The notes: generated by a model not told the origin, from the sequence alone. A DNA stretch of 38,192 nt from an uncultured Eubacteriales bacterium (GCA_934486895.1 CAKSQZ010000015.1:1-38192), one strand, 5' to 3'. Shown: positions 16,224 to 28,316, counted from the first letter of the stretch. Program-made: numbers and translations.

Positions 16224-17075
16224 TTATGCACGAATGACAAGCGGGAAAAATTGAATAAAGATATACACAACGGGGGCGGTGGTTATGAGCGAATCAAAAC
16301 GATCGAGCATACCGCCGTGTCCCGGGATGATCGAGCCGTAGTCCTTGATCTTGCACTTTCTTTTGATAAGCGAGAACATAAGGTCGCCGAACATACCGAC
16401 TGCAGCGGTTATCACCGCAAGCAGGATAAGCGGGAGCCACTGGATACTGTCCGCCGCGGAAAGGGCAAATGTTTTCCAGATAAGTCCGATTATCAGCAGC
16501 ATAACGATATTGGCAACAACTCCGCCTGCCGCACCCTCGATAGTTTTTTTCGGGCTGATATTCGGAGCCATTTTGTGAGTGCCGAAAAAGCTGCCTGCAA
16601 AATATGCGCCGATATCACAAAACCACGCTCCGCCGAACGAAACGAGCAGAAGAAAAAGTCCGTCGCTTTCAAAATATGTATTGGGGCGAAGCTCGCTGAT
16701 CCTTGCAAAGACGCACAACGTCATAAGCGAGAACGGGATAATAGCTGACATCATAAACGAGAAGCTGAGTTCTTTAAGCGCGATAGTTTCGTGCTTTGCG
16801 AGCGCTATAACGAACAGCGCCGCAACATAGCAGACCGAAAGCAAAATCCCATAGATATAATCGAACAGCGGAAAAAACGCAACGATCGCCGAAAAAATGA
16901 TCGACGTTATAAACACCGCACGGTCACGGACATATCCTGTTGAGCCGAGCACTTCGTACATACTGAAAACTGTTATTATCAGCACGACAAAATTGAAAAA
17001 TATCGTATTATGTAAAAGCAGTGCGACCAGAGCAAGCGATCCGCCGACTACTCCCGTTAAGACTCTTTGCTTCAA
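16224..17075 (-). CDS. cdsA: Phosphatidate cytidylyltransferase (CDP-diglyceride synthase)
   Basis: Membrane enzyme making CDP-diacylglycerol from phosphatidate and CTP, the branch point of phospholipid synthesis. About 283 aa with about eight helices. The C-terminal family signature is clear: SLIKRKCKIKDYGSIIPGHG followed by GMLDR, with the metal-binding Asp residues. Start choice: a TTG at 17084 sits only 1 nt after the AAGGGG ribosome binding site, while the TTG at 17075 is 9 nt away and gives MKQRVLTGVVGG, the usual family start. Located between uppS and dxr in the pyrH operon, the common Firmicute order. Confidence 0.94.
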   Translation of the reverse strand: MKQRVLTGVVGGSLALVALLLHNTIFFNFVVLIITVFSMYEVLGSTGYVRDRAVFITSIIFSAIVAFFPLFDYIYGILLSVCYVAALFVIALAKHETIALKELSFSFMMSAIIPFSLMTLCVFARISELRPNTYFESDGLFLLLVSFGGAWFCDIGAYFAGSFFGTHKMAPNISPKKTIEGAAGGVVANIVMLLIIGLIWKTFALSAADSIQWLPLILLAVITAAVGMFGDLMFSLIKRKCKIKDYGSIIPGHGGMLDRFDSLITTAPVVYIFIQFFPLVIRA

Positions 17076-17118
17076 ATTTACCAAACCCCTTGATGATGAA
17101 ATGAATTGTTATCCCTGT

Positions 17119-17838
17119 TTATTTCACAGCGCCGAAGCGTCTGTCTCTTTGCTGATAGGCTTTAATGGCTTCGTCTAAATGCTTGGGCTTGAAATCGGGC
17201 CAAAGCACATTTGAAAACCACAGTTCGCTGTAAGCCGATTGCCACATAAGAAAATTTGAAAGGCGGTATTCGCCGCTCGGTCTTATAATAAGATCCGGAT
17301 CGGGCATAAAGTCGGTATAGCAGTTTTCGGTTATTGTCTGCTCTGTGATGCTGTCGGGATCGATCTCGCCGTCTTTAGCCTTATTTGCGATTTTTCTCAC
17401 AGCGTGAACAATCTCATCTCTGCCGCCGTAGTTCACGGCGAGAACGCAGGTGAGCCCCGTTGCATTCTCCGATTCATGCTCGGCATTATCGATAAGATCC
17501 ACAATATCTGCGGGAAGTCCCGTTCTGTCACCGATGACTTTAAGCCGGATATTCTCGCCTTTGAAATTTGTAGAGTCCTTCAGGTGGCGGCGAAGCATAT
17601 CCATAATAGTATCGACTTCGGCTTGCGGACGCTTCCAATTCTCTGTTGAAAAAGTATAGACTGTGAGGTATTCAATACCGATCTTATTGCAATATCGCGC
17701 GATCGTCTTAAAAGTCGAAGCGCCGGCGGAATGACCCGCAGTCCTTGGAAGAAAACGCTTTTTTGCCCATCTTCCGTTGCCGTCCATAATAATGGCGATA
17801 TGGCGCGGCAGGTTTTTATCGTCTGTTTCCGATCTCAT
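17119..17838 (-). CDS. uppS: Undecaprenyl diphosphate synthase (cis-prenyltransferase)
   Basis: Makes the C55 lipid carrier used for peptidoglycan and other envelope polymers by adding isoprene units in cis to farnesyl diphosphate. 239 aa, typical. The signature HIAIIMDGNGRWAKKR holds the catalytic D19; the C-terminal region has PDLIIRPSGEYRLSNFLMWQ and SELWFSNVLWPDF. ATG start with AAAGG upstream. It follows frr after a 69-nt gap that contains a long hairpin. Confidence 0.97.
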   Translation of the reverse strand: MRSETDDKNLPRHIAIIMDGNGRWAKKRFLPRTAGHSAGASTFKTIARYCNKIGIEYLTVYTFSTENWKRPQAEVDTIMDMLRRHLKDSTNFKGENIRLKVIGDRTGLPADIVDLIDNAEHESENATGLTCVLAVNYGGRDEIVHAVRKIANKAKDGEIDPDSITEQTITENCYTDFMPDPDLIIRPSGEYRLSNFLMWQSAYSELWFSNVLWPDFKPKHLDEAIKAYQQRDRRFGAVK

Positions 17839-17861
17839 TTTAAAGCCTTTCTTAAAACGCC

Positions 17862-17897
17862 GAATATTCGGGAACGAGAAAACCGCCCCGAATATTC
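17862..17897 (-). repeat. Long hairpin in the frr-uppS gap
   Basis: Perfect 11-bp inverted repeat GAATATTCGGG (17862-17872) / CCCGAATATTC (17887-17897) around a 14-nt loop. It lies between frr and uppS. Only a short GGCGTTTT follows on the minus strand, so strong termination is unlikely; partial attenuation or an RNase site is possible. Confidence 0.75.
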
Positions 17898-17907
17898 CCT
17901 GCTGTGT

Positions 17908-18462
17908 TTACAGCTCCATTATTTCCTTTTCTTTATCCGAGCAGAGCTTATCGACCTCTTTGCAATATTTATCGGTGGAATCCTGCACCTTTTTCTCGCT
18001 GGACTTAAGATCGTCCTCTGTTATCTCGCCGCCTTTTTTCTGAGCCTTGAACTTCTCGATTATATCGCGGCGCACCGAACGAACAGAAACTTTGCATTCC
18101 TCCGCATACTTTCTGACTTCTTTAACGATGTCTTTTCTGCGTTCCTCTGTGAGCGGCGGAAAGTTAAGACGGATCGCTCTGCCGTCGTTATTCGGGGTAA
18201 TACCGATATCGGAGGCGAGGATCGCTTTTTCGATATCCTTGAGTGTGGAAGCATCCCACGGGGAGATCATGATCGTGCGGGCATCCGGAACGGACACCGC
18301 CGCCATCTGTGCGATCGGTGTTGGCACTCCGTAATAGTCGACCTGGATCTTGTTGAGAACTGCGGGATTTGCGCGGCCGGCTCTGATAGAAGTATATTCA
18401 ACATCAAGCGCACTTACCGCTTTATCCATCTTTTCGTTGCAAAGCTTCATTAAATCTTCCAT
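17908..18462 (-). CDS. frr: Ribosome recycling factor
   Basis: Releases the post-termination ribosome from mRNA together with EF-G. 184 aa, the usual length. Typical features: VEYTSIRAGRANPAVLNKI near the N-terminus, WDASTLKDIEKAI in the middle, and the C-terminal helix-bundle segment VRSVRRDIIEKFKAQKK. The ATG at 18462 is chosen because GGAGG lies 5 nt before it; an in-frame TTG four codons upstream overlaps that ribosome binding site. It follows pyrH closely, the common pyrH-frr pairing. Confidence 0.97.
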   Translation of the reverse strand: MEDLMKLCNEKMDKAVSALDVEYTSIRAGRANPAVLNKIQVDYYGVPTPIAQMAAVSVPDARTIMISPWDASTLKDIEKAILASDIGITPNNDGRAIRLNFPPLTEERRKDIVKEVRKYAEECKVSVRSVRRDIIEKFKAQKKGGEITEDDLKSSEKKVQDSTDKYCKEVDKLCSDKEKEIMEL

Positions 18463-18486
18463 AATAACCTCCAAAATCGGTGTGTT

Positions 18487-19191
18487 TTACTGAACTATTG
18501 TTCCGATGTCCTCGCCCATTACGGCGCGAACCATATTGTCAGGATCTTCGAGCGAGAACACGAGGATAGGCAGCTTATTGTCCATGCACAGTGATGCCGC
18601 TGTCGAGTCCATAACATGAAGTCCGTTGTTGAGCACATCAAGAAATTCGAGCTTATCGAATTTGCTTGCATCATTATAAGCGTTCGGATCCTTATCGTAA
18701 ACGCCGTCGACATTGGTTGCTTTAAACACGATCTCCGCCTCGATCTCAGCTGCTCTGAGCGCTGCGGCAGTGTCTGTTGAGAAGAAGGGGTTGCCTGTTC
18801 CGCAGCCGAAAACGACTACTCTGCCCTTTTCGAGGTGGCGGGTCGCTTTATTGCGGATATACGGCTCTGCGATCTGCTGCATTGCGATAGCTGTCTGAAC
18901 GCGGACATCGACGCCGAGCTGTTCAAGTGCATCGGCAATGGCGAGCGAGTTGATAACGGTGGCAAGCATACCCATATGGTCGGCACGGGTCCTGTCCATC
19001 TTGCCGCTGGATCTGCCGCGCCAGAAGTTACCGCCGCCGACAACGATAGCAACTTCCACTCCGAGATCGGCTACTTTCTTTACACTGCGGCAAATCTCGA
19101 GCACACGGTCAAAATCGAGGCCCATTTTCTTATTGCCCGCAAGCGCTTCTCCCGAAAGCTTTATCATTATTCTTTTATACTTTGGTTCCAT
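18487..19191 (-). CDS. pyrH: Uridylate (UMP) kinase
   Basis: Phosphorylates UMP to UDP; bacterial amino-acid-kinase type hexamer, usually activated by GTP and inhibited by UTP. 234 aa. Features are KRIMIKLSGEAL near residue 6, VVGGGNFWRGR near 49, FGCGTGNPFFSTDTAAALRA near 128 and KATNVDGVYDKDP near 158. ATG start. First gene of the pyrH-frr-uppS-cdsA-dxr-rseP-ispG-polC operon; rpsB and tsf, which precede pyrH in many Firmicutes, are not next to it here. Confidence 0.97.
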   Translation of the reverse strand: MEPKYKRIMIKLSGEALAGNKKMGLDFDRVLEICRSVKKVADLGVEVAIVVGGGNFWRGRSSGKMDRTRADHMGMLATVINSLAIADALEQLGVDVRVQTAIAMQQIAEPYIRNKATRHLEKGRVVVFGCGTGNPFFSTDTAAALRAAEIEAEIVFKATNVDGVYDKDPNAYNDASKFDKLEFLDVLNNGLHVMDSTAASLCMDNKLPILVFSLEDPDNMVRAVMGEDIGTIVQ

Positions 19192-19230
19192 TAAAAGCCG
19201 CCCCTTTTTATTCTCTTTTTCTTTTAATTC

Positions 19231-19259
19231 ATTTTACTATATTTTCGTCTTTTTGTAAA
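19231..19259 (-). promoter_or_regulatory. Promoter of the pyrH-polC operon
   Basis: Minus strand: -35 TTTACA (19254-19259), 17-nt spacer, -10 TAAAAT (19231-19236), about 40 nt before the pyrH start codon. Confidence 0.8.
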
Positions 19260-19287
19260 GTAGAATTTAGTTTAAAGAGCAAAAAAC

Positions 19288-19770
19288 TTAAAGCTCGCTT
19301 TGCGGCAGCTTGCAGACATCCGCCCACCCCTCAGGCTTCGCGAGATCACAAAGCTCATCGATACTGAGCTTTATTGCACTGTTTTGACTGCCAGCCGCAG
19401 GATACACATAGTCGAACGCTTTGAGCGATTCGTCCAAAAAGATTCTGACTCCGCTGTTTACCGCAAACGGGCAGACTCCGCCGACTGCATAACCGATAAG
19501 CGGCTCGACTTCATCATATCCGAGCATCTTCGCTTTTGTGCCGAAGAATGATTTATACTTATGATTATCTATTTTAGCATTGCCCGCGGCAACTATCATT
19601 ATCGGTGTTTCATCGGGGAGCTTTAAGGTTATTGACTTTGCGATACGCTCAGGCTCGCAGCCGATAGCTTTTGCCGCAAGCTCGACCGTTGCACTCGATT
19701 GATCGAACTCCATGATATCGTTTTCGCGTCCGTATTTTTTAAGATATTCCCTTACTTTTTCTATTGACAC
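19288..19770 (-). CDS. ybaK: YbaK/EbsC-type aminoacyl-tRNA deacylase
   Basis: A 160-aa protein of the YbaK/ProX editing family, which hydrolyses mischarged tRNA (often Cys-tRNA-Pro). Supporting features: IAKSITLKL near residue 43, the small-residue segment AAGNAKIDNHKYKSFFGTKA near 61-80, and the glycine-rich GYAVGGVCPFAV near 93. GTG start with GGATGAGG upstream. It has its own promoter and is divergent from rpsT. The exact tRNA specificity is not visible in the sequence. Confidence 0.88.
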   Translation of the reverse strand: MSIEKVREYLKKYGRENDIMEFDQSSATVELAAKAIGCEPERIAKSITLKLPDETPIMIVAAGNAKIDNHKYKSFFGTKAKMLGYDEVEPLIGYAVGGVCPFAVNSGVRIFLDESLKAFDYVYPAAGSQNSAIKLSIDELCDLAKPEGWADVCKLPQSEL

Positions 19771-19805
19771 TTCGCCTCATCCTTTCCGATTATAAATTTA
19801 CTGAT

Positions 19806-19834
19806 ATTCTAACATTTTCGTCCGAAAAAATCAA
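19806..19834 (-). promoter_or_regulatory. Promoter of ybaK
   Basis: Minus strand: -35 TTGATT (19829-19834), 17-nt spacer, -10 TAGAAT (19806-19811), 36 nt before the GTG start. Confidence 0.75.
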
Positions 19835-19853
19835 TCTTTTTTGAAAAAAGTTC

Positions 19854-19882
19854 TTGCATTTCAAGCAAAACAGTGGTATCAT
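19854..19882 (+). promoter_or_regulatory. Promoter of rpsT
   Basis: -35 TTGCAT (19854-19859), 17-nt spacer, -10 TATCAT (19877-19882). The leader of about 70 nt can form a 6-bp hairpin GTGTTA (19897-19902) / TAACAC (19918-19923) before the ribosome binding site. Confidence 0.75.
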
Positions 19883-19958
19883 ATTAAACAGACTATGTGT
19901 TATTACCGTCACTTGTTTAACACGCTGCTTATATTAACGATAATTTGGAGGAAATTTT

Positions 19959-20216
19959 ATGCCTAACATTAAATCGGCGAAAAAGAGAGTTCGTGTTATC
20001 GCTGTTAAGACTGCCCGCAACAAGGCTCTTAACTCCGAGCTTAAGACACAGATCAAAAAGGCTAACACCGCTGTTGAGACAGGTGCTGAGAACAAGGCTG
20101 AGCAGGTCAAGATCGCTATTAAGAAGATCGATATGGCTGAGTCGAAGGGCCTTATGCACAAGAACACAGCAGCAAGAAGAAAGTCTGCTCTCCAGAAAAA
20201 GCTCAACAAGGCTTAA
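19959..20216 (+). CDS. rpsT: 30S ribosomal protein S20
   Basis: A small, basic 16S rRNA-binding protein of 85 aa with the helical-bundle signature MPNIKSAKKRVRV at the start and AARRKSALQKKLNKA at the end. ATG start after GGAGG. Monocistronic with its own promoter and terminator; divergent from ybaK and convergent with rpoC. S20 is autoregulated in other bacteria; nothing here proves this. Confidence 0.98.
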   Translation: MPNIKSAKKRVRVIAVKTARNKALNSELKTQIKKANTAVETGAENKAEQVKIAIKKIDMAESKGLMHKNTAARRKSALQKKLNKA

Positions 20217-20231
20217 TTTTGTTCTAAAAGC

Positions 20232-20260
20232 AAAACCGCTGCATGAAGCAGCGGTTTTTT
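20232..20260 (+). terminator. Terminator of rpsT
   Basis: AAAACCGCTGC (20232-20242), loop ATGAA, GCAGCGGTTTTTT (20248-20260). Classical intrinsic terminator, 15 nt after the rpsT stop. Confidence 0.95.
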
Positions 20261-20279
20261 GTTTTTGGCAAGAGACAGC

Positions 20280-20311
20280 AAAACAGCTCGTGAGTGATCA
20301 CGAGCTGTTTT
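20280..20311. terminator. Terminator of rpoBC (probably bidirectional)
   Basis: Perfect 14-bp stem AAAACAGCTCGTGA (20280-20293) / TCACGAGCTGTTTT (20298-20311) with a GTGA loop. It lies just after the rpoC stop on the minus strand and also acts as a second terminator for rpsT. Confidence 0.9.
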
Positions 20312-20316
20312 TGATT

Positions 20317-23943
<3,627 letters not shown>

Positions 23944-23961
23944 ATTATCCGTCCTCCTTGA

Positions 23962-26900
23962 TTATTCAGCGTCGCTGTCTTCGTTTTCGTCCTCGACGGC
24001 TTCACTGTCGAGATCCTCGTCTAAATCGAGATACTCGGAAGTGTCTATATCGCCGTCGCCGTACTCATCATCGTATTCATCGGACGCTTCGATAACATCG
24101 TCCTCATCATCGACATATTCGCCGTTTTCGTCCTGCACACCAAAGCCATGCAGACCGTCAACAACAGTCTCGCCGCCCATTTCGGAATGGTCGCGGCCGC
24201 CCGAGAGCGTCTTTGTGATCTCGGTCTCGTCATCGATCGACTGCTTCAAGTCGATCTCGTTATCATCGGCATCGAGCACCTGAATATCAAGTGCGAGCGA
24301 CTGCAGCTCCTTGATAAGGACCTTGAACGACTCGGGAACGCCTGCTCTCGGAACATTGTTGCCCTTGACGATCGACTCGAATGTCTTAACACGGCCGACA
24401 ACATCATCGGACTTGACAGTGAGGATCTCCTGCAGGGTGTAGGATGCGCCGTATGCTTCCAGCGCCCAAACTTCCATTTCACCGAAACGCTGACCGCCGA
24501 ACTGAGCTTTACCGCCGAGCGGCTGCTGAGTTACAAGCGAATACGGACCGGTCGAACGGGCGTGGATCTTATCGTCAACAAGGTGATGAAGTTTAAGGAA
24601 GTACATATAGCCGACTGTTACGCGGTTATCAAACGGAAGACCTGTTCTGCCGTCGTAAAGCTGAGTCTTACCGTCCTCCGCATAGCCTGCTTCCTTGAGG
24701 CACTCGCGGATATCGTCCTCCTTAGCGCCGTCGAATACCCGTGTGCAGATCTTCCAACCGAGCGCCTTGGCAGCATAGCCGAGGTGCACTTCGAGAACCT
24801 GACCGATATTCATTCGGGACGGAACGCCGAGCGGATTCAAAACGATGTCGAGCGGAGTACCATCCGGCAGGAACGGCATATCCTCCTGCGGGAGAATGCG
24901 GGAAACAACGCCCTTGTTACCGTGGCGGCCCGCCATTTTATCACCGACGGAGATCTTACGCTTCTGAGCGATATAGCAGCGAACGACCATGTTGACGCCC
25001 GGGCTGAGCTCAGAGCTGTTTTCTCTTGTGAACACTTTAACATCAACGACAGTACCGTACTCGCCGTGCGGAACTCTCAGGGACGTATCTCTAACTTCTT
25101 TTGCTTTTTCACCGAAGATAGCGCGCAGCAGGCGTTCCTCGGCTGTTGCCTCGGTCTCGCCCTTAGGTGTTACCTTACCTACAAGAATATCGCCCGAGGT
25201 GACTTCCGCGCCGATACGGATAATGCCGCGCTCGTCAAGGTCTTTAAGTGCAAGCTCGCCGACATTCGGAATATCTCTTGTTATTTCCTCCGAGCCGAGC
25301 TTTATATCTCTCGCCTCGGTCTCATACTCTTCGATATGGATAGATGTGAACACATCGTTCTTGACAAGGTTTTCGTTAAGAAGAACAGCATCCTCATAGT
25401 TGTAGCCTTCCCATGTCATGAAGCCGATGAGCATATTCTTACCGAGCGCGATCTCACCGTTCTGAGTTGCAGGTCCGTCAGCGATAACATCGCCCTTCTT
25501 GACCTTCTCGCCGAACGATACGATAGGCTTCTGGTTGATACAGGTGCCCTGGTTGGAACGGGTGAACTTAACGAGTTCATACTTTCTGTCTTCGCCGAGA
25601 TCATTGGTGATAACGATCTCATCTGCGCTGACGCGCTTAACAGTACCGTCCTCCTTGGCAAGGACTGTGACACCCGAATCGACAGCAGCTTTATACTCCA
25701 TGCCTGTGCCGACGATAGGCGATTCTGTTACAAGAAGCGGAACAGCCTGTCGCTGCATGTTCGATCCCATGAGCGCACGGTTAGCATCGTCGTTCTCGAG
25801 GAACGGGATCATAGCGGTAGCAACAGATACGATCATTCTCGGAGATACATCCATGAAATCGGGAACGGTGTTCTCAACTTCGAGGAATTCGTCTCTGTGG
25901 CGGCAGTTGACTCTCGCTCTCTTGAATCTGCCCTCTTCGTCGAGCGGCTCATTTGCCTGAGCGACAACATACTCGTCCTCTTCGTCTGCTGTCATGTAAA
26001 CAACTTCGTCGGTTACAACGCCTGTCGCTTTATCGATCTTTCTGTACGGAGCTTCGATGAAGCCGTATTCATTGATCTTTGCAAAAGTTGCAAGGTGGGA
26101 GATAAGTCCGATGTTCGGGCCTTCAGGTGTCTCGATCGAGCACATTCTGCCGTAGTGGCTGTAGTGAACATCTCGAACTTCAAATCCTGCGCGGTCACGC
26201 GAGAGACCGCCCGGGCCGAGTGCCGAAAGACGGCGCTTATGAGTGAGCTCTGCGAGCGGGTTCGCCTGATCCATGAACTGCGAAAGCGGCGAAGAGCCGA
26301 AGAACTCACGGATAGCCGAAACTACCGGACGAATATTCATTATCGACTGCGGAGAGATGTTATCGGTGTCCTGCGACTGGAGATTCATCTTCTCTCTCAC
26401 AAGGCGTTCCATTCTCGAAAAACCGATTCTGAACTGGTTTTGGAGAAGCTCACCGACAGAACGAATGCGGCGGTTGCCGAGGTGGTCGATATCGTCGATA
26501 TTGCCGACACCTGCGGGCAGACCGCAGATATAGTTCATTGAAGCATAAATATCTTCAACTGTGATCGTGTTCGGGATAAGCTCGTTTCTTCTCTGAACAA
26601 AAGCTTCCTTGATCTGATCTTCATTCTCGGCAGAATCAAGGATCTCGCAAAGAACTTTGAAGCAGACCATTTCATTGATACCGTATTCCTTCGGATCAAA
26701 TGAAACATAGAATTTCGGATCTACCATGCCGTTGGTGAGGATCTTGCGCTCGACTGTTTCGCCTTCGTTTTCAACGGAAACATAAGCCTCGCTGACACCG
26801 AGATGCTCAAGCTCCTGAGCTTTTGCGCGATCGATAACATCGCCCTCATCGGCAAGCAGTTCGCCTGTGCGCGGATCGACTATCGGGCGCGACAAAGTCT

Positions 26901-27765
26901 TGCCGGCAAGTCTTGCGGACAAAGCGAATTTCTTATTATATTTATATCTGCCGACTCTCGAAATATCATATCTTCTCGGCTCGAAGAACAGATTATAGAT
27001 ATGCGACAGCGCACCGTCAACTGTGAACGGCTCGCCCGGACGAAGCTTTTTATAAACTTCGAGAAGCGCGTCATCACGGGTCTTGGTGGTGTCCTTTTCG
27101 AGAGTTGCGAGAAGTCTGTCGCTCTCGCCGAACATTGCGATCATCTGCTCGTTGGTCTCAAGACCGAGAGCACGCGCAAATGTCGTCATCGGGAGCTTGC
27201 GGTTTTTATCGATTCTCGCATACATTATGTCATTATGATCGGTCTCGTACTCTATCCATGCGCCGCGGTTAGGAATGACCGTGGTGTTGAACAGGTCCTT
27301 ACCGGTCTTATCGACTTCCTTAGAGAAATACACACCCGGCGAACGAACGAGCTGAGAAACGATAACACGCTCTGCGCCGTTGATAACAAATGTGCCCGAA
27401 TCTGTCATAAGCGGGAAATCGCCCATGAAGATCTCATTTTCTCTGATCTCTCCCGTCTCGCGGTTGAGAAGCTGTGCGCGAACACGCAGAGGAGCGCAAT
27501 ATGTCGAGTCGCGTTCTTTGCATTCCTTGATGCTGTACTTCGGCTCGTCGTCAAGCTTATAGTCGACAAAGCTCAGCTCCAAAACGCCGTTATGGTCGGT
27601 GATGGATTCGATGTCGCGGAAAACTTCCTTGAGTCCCTCGTCCAAAAACCACTGATATGAGTTTTTCTGCACCTCGATGAGGTTGGGCATTTCCTGCACC
27701 TCATTGATCTTCGCGAAGCTCATTCTGGTATTTCGTCCGAGCTGTACCGGTTTAACATTCACCAT
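23962..27765 (-). CDS. rpoB: RNA polymerase beta subunit
   Basis: 1267 aa. The rifampicin-binding region is present with susceptible-type residues in FGSSPLSQFMDQ and LTHKRRLSALGPGG (D499, H509, S514 here, matching D516, H526 and S531 in E. coli). GRHGNKGVVSRILPQEDMPF marks the catalytic C-terminal half. The last 50 or so residues are an acidic Asp/Glu/Tyr-rich tail (DDEDDVIEASDEYDDEYGDG and on), longer than in B. subtilis RpoB. The gene has its own strong promoter and is not preceded by rplJ-rplL as in the classical cluster; it is divergent from rpmB. ATG start with AAGGAGAG upstream. Confidence 0.99.
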   Translation of the reverse strand: MVNVKPVQLGRNTRMSFAKINEVQEMPNLIEVQKNSYQWFLDEGLKEVFRDIESITDHNGVLELSFVDYKLDDEPKYSIKECKERDSTYCAPLRVRAQLLNRETGEIRENEIFMGDFPLMTDSGTFVINGAERVIVSQLVRSPGVYFSKEVDKTGKDLFNTTVIPNRGAWIEYETDHNDIMYARIDKNRKLPMTTFARALGLETNEQMIAMFGESDRLLATLEKDTTKTRDDALLEVYKKLRPGEPFTVDGALSHIYNLFFEPRRYDISRVGRYKYNKKFALSARLAGKTLSRPIVDPRTGELLADEGDVIDRAKAQELEHLGVSEAYVSVENEGETVERKILTNGMVDPKFYVSFDPKEYGINEMVCFKVLCEILDSAENEDQIKEAFVQRRNELIPNTITVEDIYASMNYICGLPAGVGNIDDIDHLGNRRIRSVGELLQNQFRIGFSRMERLVREKMNLQSQDTDNISPQSIMNIRPVVSAIREFFGSSPLSQFMDQANPLAELTHKRRLSALGPGGLSRDRAGFEVRDVHYSHYGRMCSIETPEGPNIGLISHLATFAKINEYGFIEAPYRKIDKATGVVTDEVVYMTADEEDEYVVAQANEPLDEEGRFKRARVNCRHRDEFLEVENTVPDFMDVSPRMIVSVATAMIPFLENDDANRALMGSNMQRQAVPLLVTESPIVGTGMEYKAAVDSGVTVLAKEDGTVKRVSADEIVITNDLGEDRKYELVKFTRSNQGTCINQKPIVSFGEKVKKGDVIADGPATQNGEIALGKNMLIGFMTWEGYNYEDAVLLNENLVKNDVFTSIHIEEYETEARDIKLGSEEITRDIPNVGELALKDLDERGIIRIGAEVTSGDILVGKVTPKGETEATAEERLLRAIFGEKAKEVRDTSLRVPHGEYGTVVDVKVFTRENSSELSPGVNMVVRCYIAQKRKISVGDKMAGRHGNKGVVSRILPQEDMPFLPDGTPLDIVLNPLGVPSRMNIGQVLEVHLGYAAKALGWKICTRVFDGAKEDDIRECLKEAGYAEDGKTQLYDGRTGLPFDNRVTVGYMYFLKLHHLVDDKIHARSTGPYSLVTQQPLGGKAQFGGQRFGEMEVWALEAYGASYTLQEILTVKSDDVVGRVKTFESIVKGNNVPRAGVPESFKVLIKELQSLALDIQVLDADDNEIDLKQSIDDETEITKTLSGGRDHSEMGGETVVDGLHGFGVQDENGEYVDDEDDVIEASDEYDDEYGDGDIDTSEYLDLDEDLDSEAVEDENEDSDAE

Positions 27766-27918
27766 AGGCTTTTTCTCTCCTTATCTGTCATTAGCAGTCA
27801 AAATTTTGCGAAAAATAAATTTTTTATTTTCCCGCTTGATTTTTGGAAGCTTATCTGCTATAATCCAAATAAAGTTCCAACTAAAATAGGCTATTGTGCC
27901 CATTTTGTGCATTTTACT

Positions 27919-27947
27919 ATTATATAGCACTGTTTTAAAATAGTCAA
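27919..27947 (-). promoter_or_regulatory. Promoter of rpoBC
   Basis: Minus strand: -35 TTGACT (27942-27947), 17-nt spacer, -10 TATAAT (27919-27924). It gives a leader of about 145 nt before rpoB, AT-rich, in which I see no clear structure. Confidence 0.88.
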
Positions 27948-27987
27948 GCGTTTTTTCAAAAAAATCTGAAATATTTTTAAAAAGCCC

Positions 27988-28016
27988 TTGATTTTTGTCT
28001 GTATATCTGTTAAAAT
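27988..28016 (+). promoter_or_regulatory. Promoter of rpmB
   Basis: -35 TTGATT (27988-27993), 17-nt spacer, -10 TAAAAT (28011-28016), about 45 nt before the rpmB start codon. Confidence 0.82.
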
Positions 28017-28063
28017 GTTTTTTGTGACTTATAAATCCGTTAGGTTTAAAGGAGGTGCAGAAC

Positions 28064-28252
28064 ATGGCAAAATGTGATATCTGCGGAAAAGCGGTTACTT
28101 TCGGCATTAAAGTTTCTCACTCGCACAGACGTTCGAACAGAACTTATAAACCGAATGTAAAGCGCGTAAAGGCTATCGTTAACGGTACTCCTAAAAGAGT
28201 GTATGCCTGCACCCGCTGCCTGCGCTCGGGAAAGGTCGAAAGAGCTGTCTGA
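28064..28252 (+). CDS. rpmB: 50S ribosomal protein L28 (zinc-binding form)
   Basis: A 62-aa ribosomal protein with MAKCDICGKAVTFGIKVSHS at the start and RVYACTRCLRSGKV at the end. The four cysteines C4, C7, C49 and C52 form two CxxC pairs, so this is the zinc-containing form. The ATG at 28064 is chosen because GGAGGTG lies 6 nt before it; an in-frame GTG three codons upstream is part of that ribosome binding site. Monocistronic, divergent from rpoB, with its own terminator. Confidence 0.97.
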   Translation: MAKCDICGKAVTFGIKVSHSHRRSNRTYKPNVKRVKAIVNGTPKRVYACTRCLRSGKVERAV

Positions 28253-28279
28253 TCGCAAAATGCTATATTGTAAACAGTT

Positions 28280-28312
28280 CCCGTTCGGAAATTCCGAACG
28301 GGTTTTGTTTTT
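28280..28312 (+). terminator. Terminator of rpmB
   Basis: CCCGTTCGGA (28280-28289), short AAT loop, TCCGAACGGG (28293-28302), then TTTTGTTTTT. Intrinsic terminator, 28 nt after the rpmB stop. Confidence 0.94.
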
Positions 28313-28316
28313 AGAA

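Noticed and set aside
24148..26541. A 797-codon plus-strand open frame inside rpoB
   Set aside because: It is exactly antisense to rpoB, has no ribosome binding site or recognisable domain, and arises from the codon usage of the real gene.
27781..28107. A 108-codon minus-strand frame between rpoB and rpmB
   Set aside because: It spans both divergent promoters and the rpmB start, and lacks a ribosome binding site.
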